64,000 nucleotides of DNA from F22 sp963678855 (GTDB lineage: Bacteria; Bacteroidota; Bacteroidia; Bacteroidales; Bacteroidaceae): contig OY787448.1 in the NCBI GenBank assembly GCA_963678855.1, positions 2,170,001 to 2,234,000 on the forward strand. The letters run 5' to 3'. This document shows positions 17,112-25,468 of the stretch, one piece after another (position 1 is the first letter of the stretch; each line of letters opens with the position of its first letter). The translations under genes and the position numbers were made by a program. The notes under the pieces were generated by a model. That model was not told where the DNA came from, did not search any database, and worked only from the letters and a program-made list of their open reading frames with translations.

Positions 17112-17753
17112 TTAGTCTGTTTTTTTCTTTCTTCTACGTTTGAAGAATACAACTACAAGTCCAATAACCACTAGCAGCACAATGCAACCACCAATTATGT
17201 GACTGTATTCCTTGACAGTTGGAATCAATTCTTCTTCTGTCATACCTGGCACTTGAGCCAGTAGATAACCGATTAAAGCTAAAATGCTATTCCAAGCACC
17301 TGCTCCAATCGCAGTATACAATAAGAAGGTGCCTAAGTGCATGCGGGAAAGACCCGCAGGAATAGAGATTAGTTGACGTACAGCAGGAATCAAACGACCT
17401 ACCAATGTCGATACTATACCATTCTTCTCAAAGTACTTCTCCGCATGCACAACCTTCTCTTGGTTTAAAAGGCACATATGTCCAAATTTGCTATCGGCAA
17501 ACCGATATACAATAGGACGACCTAGCCATAAGGCCAAAAAGTAATTGACCAAAGCACCGATGCAAGCACCGACTGTGGCAAAGAGAACAACTAAGAAAAT
17601 ATTTAACTCAGTTCCTTGAGCTGCTTTCCACGCTGCTGGTGGAACTACGACCTCAGATGGAAAAGGGATAAATGAACTCTCTATGGCCATCAAAATCGTG
17701 ATGGTCCAGTAATTCAGATTGTCTATCAATCCTTGCAAAAGTGTTTCAATCAT
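17112..17753 (-). CDS. DedA family membrane protein
   Basis: A 213-residue inner-membrane protein of the DedA/SNARE-associated family. It has the N-terminal ESSFIPFPSEVVVPPA block, GALVNYFLALWLGRP, and the conserved VGRLIPAVRQLISIPAGL with the two arginines needed for function. It ends in one more helix and a basic tail RRRKKK. DedA proteins recycle the lipid carrier undecaprenyl phosphate or flip phospholipids. Here it lies in an operon with polysaccharide export genes, which consume the same lipid carrier, so that role is plausible. It starts 12 bases after the glnS stop. Confidence 0.9.
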   Translation of the reverse strand: MIETLLQGLIDNLNYWTITILMAIESSFIPFPSEVVVPPAAWKAAQGTELNIFLVVLFATVGACIGALVNYFLALWLGRPIVYRFADSKFGHMCLLNQEKVVHAEKYFEKNGIVSTLVGRLIPAVRQLISIPAGLSRMHLGTFLLYTAIGAGAWNSILALIGYLLAQVPGMTEEELIPTVKEYSHIIGGCIVLLVVIGLVVVFFKRRRKKKTD

Positions 17754-17765
17754 CTGGAATTATTT

Positions 17766-19481
17766 TTATTTCTTTTTACTCCACGTGTCACGAAGTCCTA
17801 CCGTTCTATTGAAAATAAGACGCCCTTCCTTATTTGTATCAGGGTCCAATGTGAAGTAACCTAAACGTTGGAACTGCATATAGCTACCTATGCCTAAGCT
17901 GCCAGCAAATGGCTCAACATAACATTCTTTCAATACTTTCAAAGAATCTGGGTTAAGCAGTGTACGGAAATCCTCTGATGCTTCTGCACCTGGATTTTCT
18001 ACTTTAAACAGACGGTCATAGAGGCGTACTTCAGCAGGAATACAGTGCTCGCGACTCAACCAGTGCAACGTACCTTTTACTTTGCGCTTTGAATCTGGCA
18101 TACCACTTTTCGTGTTTGGATCGTATTCACAGAAGATTTCTGTAATTTCACCGTTTGCGTCTTTTTCGCAACCAGTACATTTTACGATGTATGCATTTTT
18201 CAAACGTACTTCCTTGCCTGGAGTCATACGGAAGAATTTCTTAGGTGCATCTTCCATAAAGTCCTCGCGCTCCATCCACAGCTGACCGCTAAATGGAATA
18301 GAGTGTACACCACCATTCTCATCTTCTGGATTGTTGACAGCTTCCATCATCTCTACTTGACCCTCTGGGTAGTTTGTAATAGTAAGCTTTACAGGATTCA
18401 AGACACCAGATACACGAGTGGCTCGTTTGTTCAGATCTTCACGAACAGCTGATTCAAGAAGAGAAATGTCATTTAGAGCTTCATATTTTGTGTACCCAAT
18501 TCTATCGATGAAAAGGTGAATAGACTCTGGAGAATAACCACGACGACGGTATCCACAAAGTGTAGGCATACGTGGGTCATCCCAACCATTGACCAAACCT
18601 TCTTGTACCAAGGTAAGTAGCTTGCGCTTACTCATCACTGTGTATGTCAAGTTCAACCGATTGAACTCAATTTGACGTGGTTGACGCTCGTCTGTACGAG
18701 CCAAAGTAGAATTCTTCATCAACTCCACAAAGTAGTCATACAATGGACGATGTACTTCAAATTCAAGAGTACACAAAGAGTGTGTTACCCCTTCCAAGTA
18801 ATCACTTTGTCCATGAGCAAAGTCATACATAGGATAAGCATTCCACGCCGTGCCTGTACGGTGATGAGGAGTTTTAATGATGCGATAGATAATCGGATCA
18901 CGGAAGTGCATATTTGAATGAGTCATGTCAATCTTAGCACGCAATACCATAGCCCCTTCCTCAAGCTCACCGCTATTCATCTTATCGAATAGTTCAAGAC
19001 TCTCTTCTACTGGACGGTTACGGTATGGGCTATCTTGACCTGGTTCTGTAGGTGTACCCTTTTGATCTGCAATCGCTTGAGCAGGTTGCTCATCAACATA
19101 AGCATGCCCTTTACGGATAAGTTCTACTGCAAAATCCCAGATCTGCTGGAAATAATCAGAGGCGTAAAATATGTTGTCCCACTTGCAGCCAAGCCACTCA
19201 ATATCTTCTTTGATTGAATCTACGTATTCTGTGTCCTCCTTCTCAGGATTCGTGTCATCAAAACGTAGGTTGCATGTGCCACCATACTGAGCAGCGATAC
19301 CAAAGTCAAGAATGAATGCTTTGGCATGGCCGATATGCAAGTAACCATTAGGTTCTGGAGGGAAACGGGTTTGAATCTTTTTACCGTTTTTACCTGCTTC
19401 TAAATCGGCAACAATAGCTTGTTCTATAAAATGCAAGCTACGCTTTTCAGTTGAAGTTTCATTTGTCATTTTTTCTGTCAT
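17766..19481 (-). CDS. glnS: Glutaminyl-tRNA synthetase
   Basis: A 571-residue class I synthetase that charges tRNA-Gln. The HIGH motif is in PNGYLHIGHAKA, the KMSKS motif is VMSKRKL, and the C-terminal two beta-barrel anticodon domains are complete. ATG codons at 19481 and 19469 are both possible; a longer frame to 19517 reaches into the -7 box and is excluded. Having GlnRS means the organism need not rely only on the Glu-tRNA-Gln amidotransferase route. It is the first gene of a unit that continues into dedA, wza and wzc with gaps of 12, 38 and 5 bases. Confidence 0.96.
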   Translation of the reverse strand: MTEKMTNETSTEKRSLHFIEQAIVADLEAGKNGKKIQTRFPPEPNGYLHIGHAKAFILDFGIAAQYGGTCNLRFDDTNPEKEDTEYVDSIKEDIEWLGCKWDNIFYASDYFQQIWDFAVELIRKGHAYVDEQPAQAIADQKGTPTEPGQDSPYRNRPVEESLELFDKMNSGELEEGAMVLRAKIDMTHSNMHFRDPIIYRIIKTPHHRTGTAWNAYPMYDFAHGQSDYLEGVTHSLCTLEFEVHRPLYDYFVELMKNSTLARTDERQPRQIEFNRLNLTYTVMSKRKLLTLVQEGLVNGWDDPRMPTLCGYRRRGYSPESIHLFIDRIGYTKYEALNDISLLESAVREDLNKRATRVSGVLNPVKLTITNYPEGQVEMMEAVNNPEDENGGVHSIPFSGQLWMEREDFMEDAPKKFFRMTPGKEVRLKNAYIVKCTGCEKDANGEITEIFCEYDPNTKSGMPDSKRKVKGTLHWLSREHCIPAEVRLYDRLFKVENPGAEASEDFRTLLNPDSLKVLKECYVEPFAGSLGIGSYMQFQRLGYFTLDPDTNKEGRLIFNRTVGLRDTWSKKK

Positions 19482-19514
19482 ATAATTTATTTCAGATTTT
19501 GCTTTCAGTCCCTG

Positions 19515-19522
19515 CAAATATA
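19515..19522 (-). promoter_or_regulatory. -7 box of the glnS operon
   Basis: The minus strand reads TATATTTG. Transcription would start near 19508, 27 bases before the ATG at 19481. No good TTTG is seen upstream. Confidence 0.5.
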
Positions 19523-19635
19523 ATGTATTTTTTTTGTTTTCAGTCGACTCTGTCCAACTTAGTGATATGGAATAGGCTTTTTTTGATGCATTGCTTCAAA
19601 GATGCTTCATTTTGCTGCAATTATCCCCTTGTTTC

Positions 19636-19667
19636 TTTGCGTTTTAGGTCGTTTTTTTCTAACTTTG
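19636..19667 (+). promoter_or_regulatory. Perfect Bacteroidota promoter of phoU
   Basis: TTTG at 19636-19639, a 20-base spacer, TAACTTTG at 19660-19667. The leader to the ATG at 19759 is about 85 bases. Confidence 0.75.
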
Positions 19668-19758
19668 CACATATAGTATAACCATATGTTACCATACGAT
19701 ATGGTTTATATGCCTTCTATTGCTTTCGCACTTAATTTTAATCCAATATTTATATCGC

Positions 19759-20436
19759 ATGATACAATTTATAGAATCAGAACTTGAAATATTACGCCAA
19801 CAACTAAATGAGATGTGGACTATCGTTTACAATCAAATGGATAGAGCTACTGAGTCTGTGCTCACTTTAGATCGTGAGTTGGCTGCACAGGTCGTGTTGA
19901 GAGAAAGACGTGTCAATGCGTTTGAATTGAAAATCGACCGCGATGTCGAAGAATTGATTGAGCTTTATAGCCCAGTTGGTGTTGATTTGCGCTTTTCACT
20001 GGCTGTATTGCGTATTAATAATAATTTGGAAAGACTAGGAGATTTTGCTGAGAATTTAGCTAAGTTTGTATCAAAAAGTAAGATGCCAGCAGTGCCAGCA
20101 GAACTAGTTAAAGATTTACGTATTGGTGAAATGGCAAGAACCGTTCTACAAATGTTGGAATTAGCTAATCGAGCATTTGAAGAAGAATCTGTAGAATATG
20201 CGGCTCAAGTCATAGAAAAAGACAATATCCTAGACGAAATTAATGCAGCAGTAACGACAGTTATTTCTGCTTATATACTAGAAAATAAAGACGATGTACC
20301 TTTTGCGATTGGTCTAAATAATGTGATGCGTAAACTCGAACGTGCGGGTGATCATATTACCAACATAGCAGAGGATATTGTGTTCATCGTCGATGCAAAA
20401 GTGTTAAAACATACAGAAAAAAAGGTGGAAAAGTAG
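19759..20436 (+). CDS. phoU: Phosphate signalling protein PhoU
   Basis: A 225-residue cytoplasmic protein of two three-helix bundles. It begins MIQFIESELEILRQQLNEMW and has the repeated metal-binding patterns seen in ELYSPVGVDLRFSLAVLRINNNLERLGDFAEN and, in the second half, NVMRKLERAGDHITNIAEDIVF. PhoU links the Pst phosphate transporter to the PhoR kinase and damps the phosphate response. The pst genes and phoBR are not in this window, so it is either the tail of a dispersed regulon or an extra copy. The frame is open further upstream from a TTG, but the ATG at 19759 fits the family start. Confidence 0.88.
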   Translation: MIQFIESELEILRQQLNEMWTIVYNQMDRATESVLTLDRELAAQVVLRERRVNAFELKIDRDVEELIELYSPVGVDLRFSLAVLRINNNLERLGDFAENLAKFVSKSKMPAVPAELVKDLRIGEMARTVLQMLELANRAFEEESVEYAAQVIEKDNILDEINAAVTTVISAYILENKDDVPFAIGLNNVMRKLERAGDHITNIAEDIVFIVDAKVLKHTEKKVEK

Positions 20437-20463
20437 AAATATGCTTTCCAACATGTTTTGGGA

Positions 20464-20495
20464 TTTGGAACTTTCAAGAAAAATCCCCATCTTTG
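20464..20495 (+). promoter_or_regulatory. Near-perfect promoter after phoU
   Basis: TTTG at 20464-20467, a 20-base spacer, CATCTTTG at 20488-20495 (one base off). No protein gene follows within reach. Confidence 0.45.
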
Positions 20496-20502
20496 CAGTG
20501 TT

Positions 20503-20590
20503 ATCCTGAAAACAATCTTTTTACCTTAAAAAAACTAATACCTATTGAATGGAAAGCGGCTCTTTGTGAAAAGGGCCGCTTTTGTTATAT
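20503..20590 (+). ncRNA. Candidate small RNA, about 85 bases
   Basis: The interval starts at the predicted start of the promoter at 20464-20495 and ends with a terminator-like hairpin. It codes for no protein of note. The alternative is that the hairpin simply terminates phoU. Confidence 0.3.
20553..20583 (+). terminator. Hairpin after phoU
   Basis: AAAGCGGCTCTTT pairs with AAAAGGGCCGCTTT around a short loop, using G-T pairs, and a short T tract follows. Confidence 0.65.
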
Positions 20591-20880
20591 TCTATTCTTG
20601 GCAACTCTTTGATATTCTCCAACTCTATTACAAGTGTGTATTTTTTTTTAGTAGTATCTTGGTGTCTACTACTAAGGTAAACTATTGATATAGAAGGCGT
20701 TTTATCTCTCTATATTATGATTACTGTCGAATTTGTTTTACTTTTGCTACAGCTTTGTTACCGTGCTTCACTCGTGCATTTTTTTGAAATAAGGTTATGC
20801 CATTTTATGTTCAATATAAAACTTTTAAATTATTTGCAAGTACAAGTGATAGGTTGAGTGATTTTGGAATTGAATTTGTA

Positions 20881-20894
20881 GTGATCTATATCAC
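20881..20894. promoter_or_regulatory. CRP/FNR-like palindrome upstream of ribE
   Basis: GTGAT, four bases, ATCAC is close to the TGTGA-N6-TCACA site bound by CRP/FNR family regulators. It lies about 180 bases before the ribE ATG. Confidence 0.35.
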
Positions 20895-21071
20895 ATCAGA
20901 TATGTTCTTTAGAGAGGTGATTTTTGTTTGCTTTTTTCTTTCAAAATGTAATGGAAAGGGCTCGAATTAATAAATAATCATTTATAAATACTGTCAATAT
21001 GATATTGGTCTGAATAACAGCTGATTCAAAGTGATTTTTATGCAAATTAATAACCCTAAAATAGAAATTTT

Positions 21072-21677
21072 ATGTTTTCTGGTATTGTTGAAGAGTTTGC
21101 TACAGTTGTAGCTGTAGAGAAAGAAAAAGAAAATCTACACTTGACACTGTCATGTAGTTTTGTCGGTGAATTGAAGATTGATCAGAGTGTATCTCATAAC
21201 GGGGTGTGTCTTACAGTTGTAAGTCTTACGGAAGATACGTATACTGTGACTGCAATGTCTGAGACTATTCAACGCAGTAATATTGGCTTGTTAAAGGTTG
21301 GCGATAAAGTGAATATCGAACGAAGCATGATTATGGATGGTCGCCTTGATGGTCACATTGTACAAGGACACGTAGATCAAACTGCAGAATGTGTTGATAT
21401 TCGTGATGCAGATGGTAGTTTTTATTACCGCTTTAAGTATGAGAGCACGCAAGATATGATTAAGCGTGGTTACTTTACGGTGGATAAAGGTTCTGTGACA
21501 GTAAACGGTGTGAGTCTAACTGTGTGTAATCCAACTGAAGATACTTTCGAAGTTGCGATTATTCCTTATACTTATGAGTATACTAACTTCCACACTTTCG
21601 AACTTGGTACAATCGTTAATATAGAGTTTGATATTATTGGCAAGTACATTACACGTATGAATCAACTATTGGATTAA
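21072..21677 (+). CDS. ribE: Riboflavin synthase alpha chain
   Basis: A 201-residue enzyme that turns two lumazine molecules into riboflavin and the ribitylaminouracil precursor. It begins with the invariant MFSGIVEE and shows the two-fold internal repeat: SHNGVCLTVV in the first half and TVNGVSLTVC in the second, each with a GHIVQGHVD-type or IPYTYEYTNF segment. The length is normal. ribH, whose product it uses, lies some 13 kb away on the other strand. A paired hairpin at 21709 terminates it. Confidence 0.96.
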   Translation: MFSGIVEEFATVVAVEKEKENLHLTLSCSFVGELKIDQSVSHNGVCLTVVSLTEDTYTVTAMSETIQRSNIGLLKVGDKVNIERSMIMDGRLDGHIVQGHVDQTAECVDIRDADGSFYYRFKYESTQDMIKRGYFTVDKGSVTVNGVSLTVCNPTEDTFEVAIIPYTYEYTNFHTFELGTIVNIEFDIIGKYITRMNQLLD

Positions 21678-21708
21678 TCCCAATATTGAATTATATGAAT
21701 TAAAACAA

Positions 21709-21743
21709 GGGGGCGCATCAAAAGTTACTTTTGATGCGCCCCC
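21709..21743. terminator. Bidirectional terminator between ribE and the helicase gene
   Basis: GGGGGCGCATCAAAAG (21709-21724) and its perfect complement (21728-21743) enclose TTA. It lies between converging genes. A very similar hairpin occurs at 31491-31525. Confidence 0.85.
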
Positions 21744-21898
21744 CCCCTGTTTTTGCAAATTACTTTAGATTATCGAACAGAAGTCCTTATTTTATATGAG
21801 CCAAGAGGTATGTTGTTAAGCTGCACTTGTACCTTGCAGACAAAGTTTTCTTAGTGTATTCGGAGCGTGTATTCAATGCAGACAGTAATTGAGCTGTT

Positions 21899-23827
21899 TT
21901 ATTTTTCGCTTGCTTGAATTAGTTTACGGTAGAAGCTGTGTTTGGATAATGTTGTGGCATTACCAATCATGACTAGTTTCATACGAGCCCTCGTCATAGC
22001 CACATTCATACGCCTTAAATCACGTAGAAAGCCAATATCCCCCTTGGTATTAGCACGGACTAGGCTGATGAAAATAACATCACGTTCTTGTCCCTGAAAC
22101 CCATCTACCGTATGTACGGTAATCCTTTTTCTTAATGGTTTCAAGCTTTTATCATAGCGTATCAATTGCTGAAGTAGCTGAACTTGGTTCATATATGGAG
22201 ATATAATTCCAAAGTCAATATGTTCATCTAATATACGCTGTTTGCCAATGCGCTGGATGTACTTTTTAAGATAATCAAGCAATAGATAAGCCTCTCCTTT
22301 ATTTATGCGACCAAAAGAACTTCCTATAAACTGTTCTTGATAGTCGCTGATTGCTTTATCGCTACTCGAACTAGGAGTGTCTAGATGGGATGTGTCAATC
22401 CATTCAATAGGCTTGTCTAAGTCTAGAATGCTTCTTTGTTGTACAGTAGTAGCAGCTTTTAGTTGACCTCTATAAAACCAGTCTGAAGAAAATTTCATGA
22501 TATCTTCATTCATTCTATATTGAAGTGTCAGGAGCTTAACACAAGCTGGGTGTTTGTCTACAATATGCTCCATAAGAGATCTTCCTAAACCACCTTTGGA
22601 TGCCTCAGGGTTTTTTATGACTGGAGGTAGTTGACAATGATCACCAGCAAGAATAACCCGCTGAGCTTTGCGCATAGCTACCCATGTCATAGGTGCTGTT
22701 GCCTGAGCAGCTTCGTCGATAAACAAAGAAGAGAAATGTTGACGGAACATGAGCTTGTGATTGCTGCCACTCAATGTACATGCTATAACACGTGCTTGTG
22801 AGAATAGAGATGAATGAATGTGCATCTGCAATTCATCTGCTTTTTCTTTTAGTTGATACAACTGCTTTCTAGCCTTCTCGCGTGCACTGTAATCTGTTTT
22901 ACGACGTTGTTGTATTTCTCTAATATTTTTTCTTATGGCCCATAAATCGCTGTAACTTGGATGATTCTGAAATTGGTATTCATAAGTGTGCTTCTGCATC
23001 TTCTCAGTGATGCGTGAAGGATTCCCTATGCGAAGCAGAGGTACACCACGGTCTATTAGTTTTTCAGCTATCCAGTCAACCGCCATGTTGCTCTGTGCGC
23101 ACACCAAGACTTGACTCTCACGGTGTAATACCTCGTAAATGGCTTCCACTAGTGTGGTTGTTTTTCCTGTTCCAGGAGGACCATGCACAATAGCTATATC
23201 TTGTGCTTTAAGAATATTGTTTATAGCTTCTTCTTGGCTACTGTTTACCCATGGCATTTGAATAGGGTGCACTGCGTTGGTTATTGGTGCCACATTGCCA
23301 TATATAAGCTCTCGTAGATGGAGTAAGTGCTTGTTTTTAGTTTCTTGCATTTCTGTTAAAGCACTAAACATTGCTTGATAGTCTCGTTCGTTAAACCCAA
23401 GTTGTATTCCTAAAAAATCTGGTGCTTCTAGTTTAGTGACAACACTTGGGTTATTTACAGCTATCACCATACGTTCTTCGGAAGCAAAACTGACTGTTCC
23501 TTGGACTCCGATAAATTTAAGAGGATACTTGTGTGTGTCTGGTTGATGCGAAGACGAATTTTCTTTGGTAAAGAACTGAACAGGACGACCAAATTCAAAA
23601 TGATGTTCAATATCCTTATCTTCACTACGCAAAATTTCTACGACATATTGATTTAACGAGTTGTAGTAGAACTTTTGTATCTTTACTGGTCCCCAACACA
23701 TACCGCGACGTATTTTTTGACGTAGAGGCATATTAATGGATTCAAGCTGAAAAGTCTCTTTCTCATACTTATACTCCTTCTTAAGGAGCTCGCGGAGTTG
23801 AGTTAGTTGGGATAATGAACTAGACAT
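21899..23827 (-). CDS. SF1B DNA/RNA helicase, Upf1/IGHMBP2-like
   Basis: A 642-residue helicase. It has a Q motif with NSSQEEAI, Walker A VHGPPGTGKTTT, motif II LFIDEAAQA, motif III GDHCQLPPV, motif IV LTLQYRMNEDI, motif V TVDGFQGQERDVI and motif VI NVAMTRAR, all in order. The N-terminal 190 residues form a barrel domain as in IGHMBP2 and Upf1. Members unwind DNA or RNA in the 5' to 3' direction; the cellular job in Bacteroidota is not established. An ATG at 23848 is possible, but it lies right beside the previous terminator, so 23827 is preferred. It is a single gene. Confidence 0.88.
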   Translation of the reverse strand: MSSSLSQLTQLRELLKKEYKYEKETFQLESINMPLRQKIRRGMCWGPVKIQKFYYNSLNQYVVEILRSEDKDIEHHFEFGRPVQFFTKENSSSHQPDTHKYPLKFIGVQGTVSFASEERMVIAVNNPSVVTKLEAPDFLGIQLGFNERDYQAMFSALTEMQETKNKHLLHLRELIYGNVAPITNAVHPIQMPWVNSSQEEAINNILKAQDIAIVHGPPGTGKTTTLVEAIYEVLHRESQVLVCAQSNMAVDWIAEKLIDRGVPLLRIGNPSRITEKMQKHTYEYQFQNHPSYSDLWAIRKNIREIQQRRKTDYSAREKARKQLYQLKEKADELQMHIHSSLFSQARVIACTLSGSNHKLMFRQHFSSLFIDEAAQATAPMTWVAMRKAQRVILAGDHCQLPPVIKNPEASKGGLGRSLMEHIVDKHPACVKLLTLQYRMNEDIMKFSSDWFYRGQLKAATTVQQRSILDLDKPIEWIDTSHLDTPSSSSDKAISDYQEQFIGSSFGRINKGEAYLLLDYLKKYIQRIGKQRILDEHIDFGIISPYMNQVQLLQQLIRYDKSLKPLRKRITVHTVDGFQGQERDVIFISLVRANTKGDIGFLRDLRRMNVAMTRARMKLVMIGNATTLSKHSFYRKLIQASEK

Positions 23828-23856
23828 AGTAATATCAAAATAGACCATTAGTAAAA

Positions 23857-23891
23857 GACAGGTCAGTAAAACATATGCTTACTGACCTGTC
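23857..23891 (-). terminator. Terminator of the 2-oxoacid:ferredoxin oxidoreductase operon
   Basis: GACAGGTCAGTAA (23857-23869) and TTACTGACCTGTC (23879-23891) are perfectly complementary. It lies 46 bases past the last gene of the operon, and a T-rich tract follows on the minus strand. Confidence 0.8.
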
Positions 23892-23937
23892 GGTATGTAT
23901 ATTCAGCAAATACTGCTGATAGAAATTAAAGGATGAT

Positions 23938-24483
23938 TTATTTAACTTCTTGAATCAAGCTAGCACCCTTAAGGATGGCTTCTTCATTCATCGGAATCAA
24001 GTGATGGTGACGTTCAGGAAGTGTTTTCTTAAGAGCCTTAAGTACACTTTCTGTTTGTACCATAGGACGAATGCCAAGTAGGCCACCCAATACAATCATA
24101 TTGAACGCTTTAGTATTCTTCATTTCTGTAGCTGCGTCCATAGCATCAATACGGTATACCTTGATGTCTTTACGAGTAGGAGGGGTAATGATACCATATC
24201 CGTCGTAGATGATTACACCGCCTGGCTTTACCTTTGGCTCAAACTTCTCAAGAGAAGGTTGGTTAAGTACGATAGCTACATCATATGTTGATAGAATAGG
24301 TGATGATACCTTTTCATCACTTACAATCACTGTCACGTTGGCAGTACCACCACGTTGTTCAGGACCATATGCTGGCATCCAACTCACCTCTTTATCTTCC
24401 ATTAGGCCTGAGTAAGCAAGAATCTTACCCATAGATAGGACACCCTGTCCACCGAAACCAGCTATAATAATTTCTTCTTTCAT
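23938..24483 (-). CDS. korC: 2-oxoacid:ferredoxin oxidoreductase, gamma subunit
   Basis: A 181-residue subunit, starting MKEEIIIAGFGGQGVLSMG, the invariant N-terminus of the gamma family. It continues with WMPAYGPEQRGGTANVTV. A longer frame begins 48 bases earlier, but this start is clear from family alignment. With the alpha and beta subunits it oxidises a 2-oxoacid (2-oxoglutarate or a branched-chain oxoacid) to an acyl-CoA and passes electrons to ferredoxin. It is the last gene of the operon, 19 bases after the beta gene. Which oxoacid is used cannot be read from this subunit. Confidence 0.92.
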   Translation of the reverse strand: MKEEIIIAGFGGQGVLSMGKILAYSGLMEDKEVSWMPAYGPEQRGGTANVTVIVSDEKVSSPILSTYDVAIVLNQPSLEKFEPKVKPGGVIIYDGYGIITPPTRKDIKVYRIDAMDAATEMKNTKAFNMIVLGGLLGIRPMVQTESVLKALKKTLPERHHHLIPMNEEAILKGASLIQEVK

Positions 24484-24502
24484 AATTTTCTGCTTTAGGA
24501 GG

Positions 24503-25273
24503 TTATTCTGCGTCTTTATCTTTAATATCACCTAGTGGATAGTATGGGAACATGTTTTCTACCATCCAGTCGTTAGACTTAGCTGGAGATAGCTTCCATC
24601 CTGAGTTACAAGTTGATACTACTTCGACAAGGTTACTACCTTTACCAGCCATTGAGTTTTCAAATGCTTTACGGATAGCTTTTTTAGTCTTGCGGATATT
24701 GGCTACTGTATGCACACTTTGACGAGTTACATAAGCACAACCTTCCAATTGAGCAGCTACATCAGCCATCTTCAAAGGATAACCATGTAGGGCGATATCT
24801 CTACCATAAGGACTAGTAGATGTCTTTTGTCCTTCTAGTGTAGTAGGTGCCATTTGGCCACCAGTCATACCATAAATGGCATTGTTGATAAAGATAATCG
24901 TAATATTTTCACCACGGTTAAGTGCGTGAATTGTTTCAGCAGTACCGATACAAGCCAAGTCACCATCTCCTTGATATGTAAAAACAAGGCGGTCTGGCCA
25001 TAGACGTTTGATACCAGTTGCTACAGCAGGTGCACGACCGTGAGCCGCTTCTTGCCAGTCAATATCGATGTATTTATAAGCAAATACAGCACATCCTACT
25101 GGAGATACACCTATAGTTTTATCTTCAAGGCCCATCTCTTCAACGACCTCAGCAATTAGCTTATGAACGACACCGTGGCTACAGCCTGGGCAGTAGTGCA
25201 TAGGCGTGTCGTTTAGCAAGGTAGGTTTTTTATAAGCTACCTGGCCAGCATTGATAATCTCTTCTTTTGTCAT
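24503..25273 (-). CDS. korB: 2-oxoacid:ferredoxin oxidoreductase, beta subunit
   Basis: A 256-residue thiamin diphosphate-binding subunit. The CPGC motif in MHYCPGCSHGVVH and the TPP-Mg motif GDGD...N (YQGDGDLACIG, then FINNAIYGMTGGQ) are intact. It carries the catalytic centre that decarboxylates the 2-oxoacid. In Bacteroidota these proteins are annotated either as 2-oxoglutarate (Kor) or 2-oxoisovalerate (Vor) enzymes; I use kor only as a label. It lies between a 56-residue membrane protein and the gamma subunit. Confidence 0.92.
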   Translation of the reverse strand: MTKEEIINAGQVAYKKPTLLNDTPMHYCPGCSHGVVHKLIAEVVEEMGLEDKTIGVSPVGCAVFAYKYIDIDWQEAAHGRAPAVATGIKRLWPDRLVFTYQGDGDLACIGTAETIHALNRGENITIIFINNAIYGMTGGQMAPTTLEGQKTSTSPYGRDIALHGYPLKMADVAAQLEGCAYVTRQSVHTVANIRKTKKAIRKAFENSMAGKGSNLVEVVSTCNSGWKLSPAKSNDWMVENMFPYYPLGDIKDKDAE

Positions 25274-25284
25274 ATCTTTGCAAT

Positions 25285-25455
25285 TTATCTGTTGGTAAAA
25301 CGAATAAAAAACTCAGCTATTTTCACAAAAATGGTACCACCTCCAATGTAGAAATACAAAGTCTTATCTTCCACTAAAAAGTAGGTTAGGATAGTAACCA
25401 ATACCCCTATTAGGAATAGGGTGTTTAGAATGGATCTAATTTTATCTGGGTTCAT
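25285..25455 (-). CDS. 56-residue membrane protein inside the kor operon
   Basis: A small frame from ATG at 25455 to TAA at 25287-25285, in the gap between the alpha and beta genes (13 and 11 bases from them). It begins MNPDKIRSILNTLFLIGVLV. Two hydrophobic helices are evident: residues 9-28 and about 34-52, joined by VEDKT. The tail FIRFTNR is basic. The tight fit between two subunit genes and the clean two-helix pattern argue that it is a real protein, perhaps one that holds the enzyme at the membrane. I do not know the family, and the function is inference. Confidence 0.72.
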   Translation of the reverse strand: MNPDKIRSILNTLFLIGVLVTILTYFLVEDKTLYFYIGGGTIFVKIAEFFIRFTNR

Positions 25456-25468
25456 CGTTTACCGAAAT

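Larger units (their letters stand above)
20437..21071. other. Long spacer between phoU and ribE
   Basis: About 635 AT-rich bases. It holds a near-perfect promoter at 20464-20495 running into a hairpin at 20553-20583, a -7 box TACTTTTG at 20739-20746, and a CRP/FNR-like palindrome at 20881-20894. No protein gene and no FMN riboswitch consensus is visible, though the spacer precedes a riboflavin gene. Confidence 0.5.

Noticed and set aside
20747..21071. FMN riboswitch before ribE
   Set aside because: The conserved RFN segments (such as AGGGGCAGGG and CCGACCGGCGGT) are absent. The same holds for the ribH leader.
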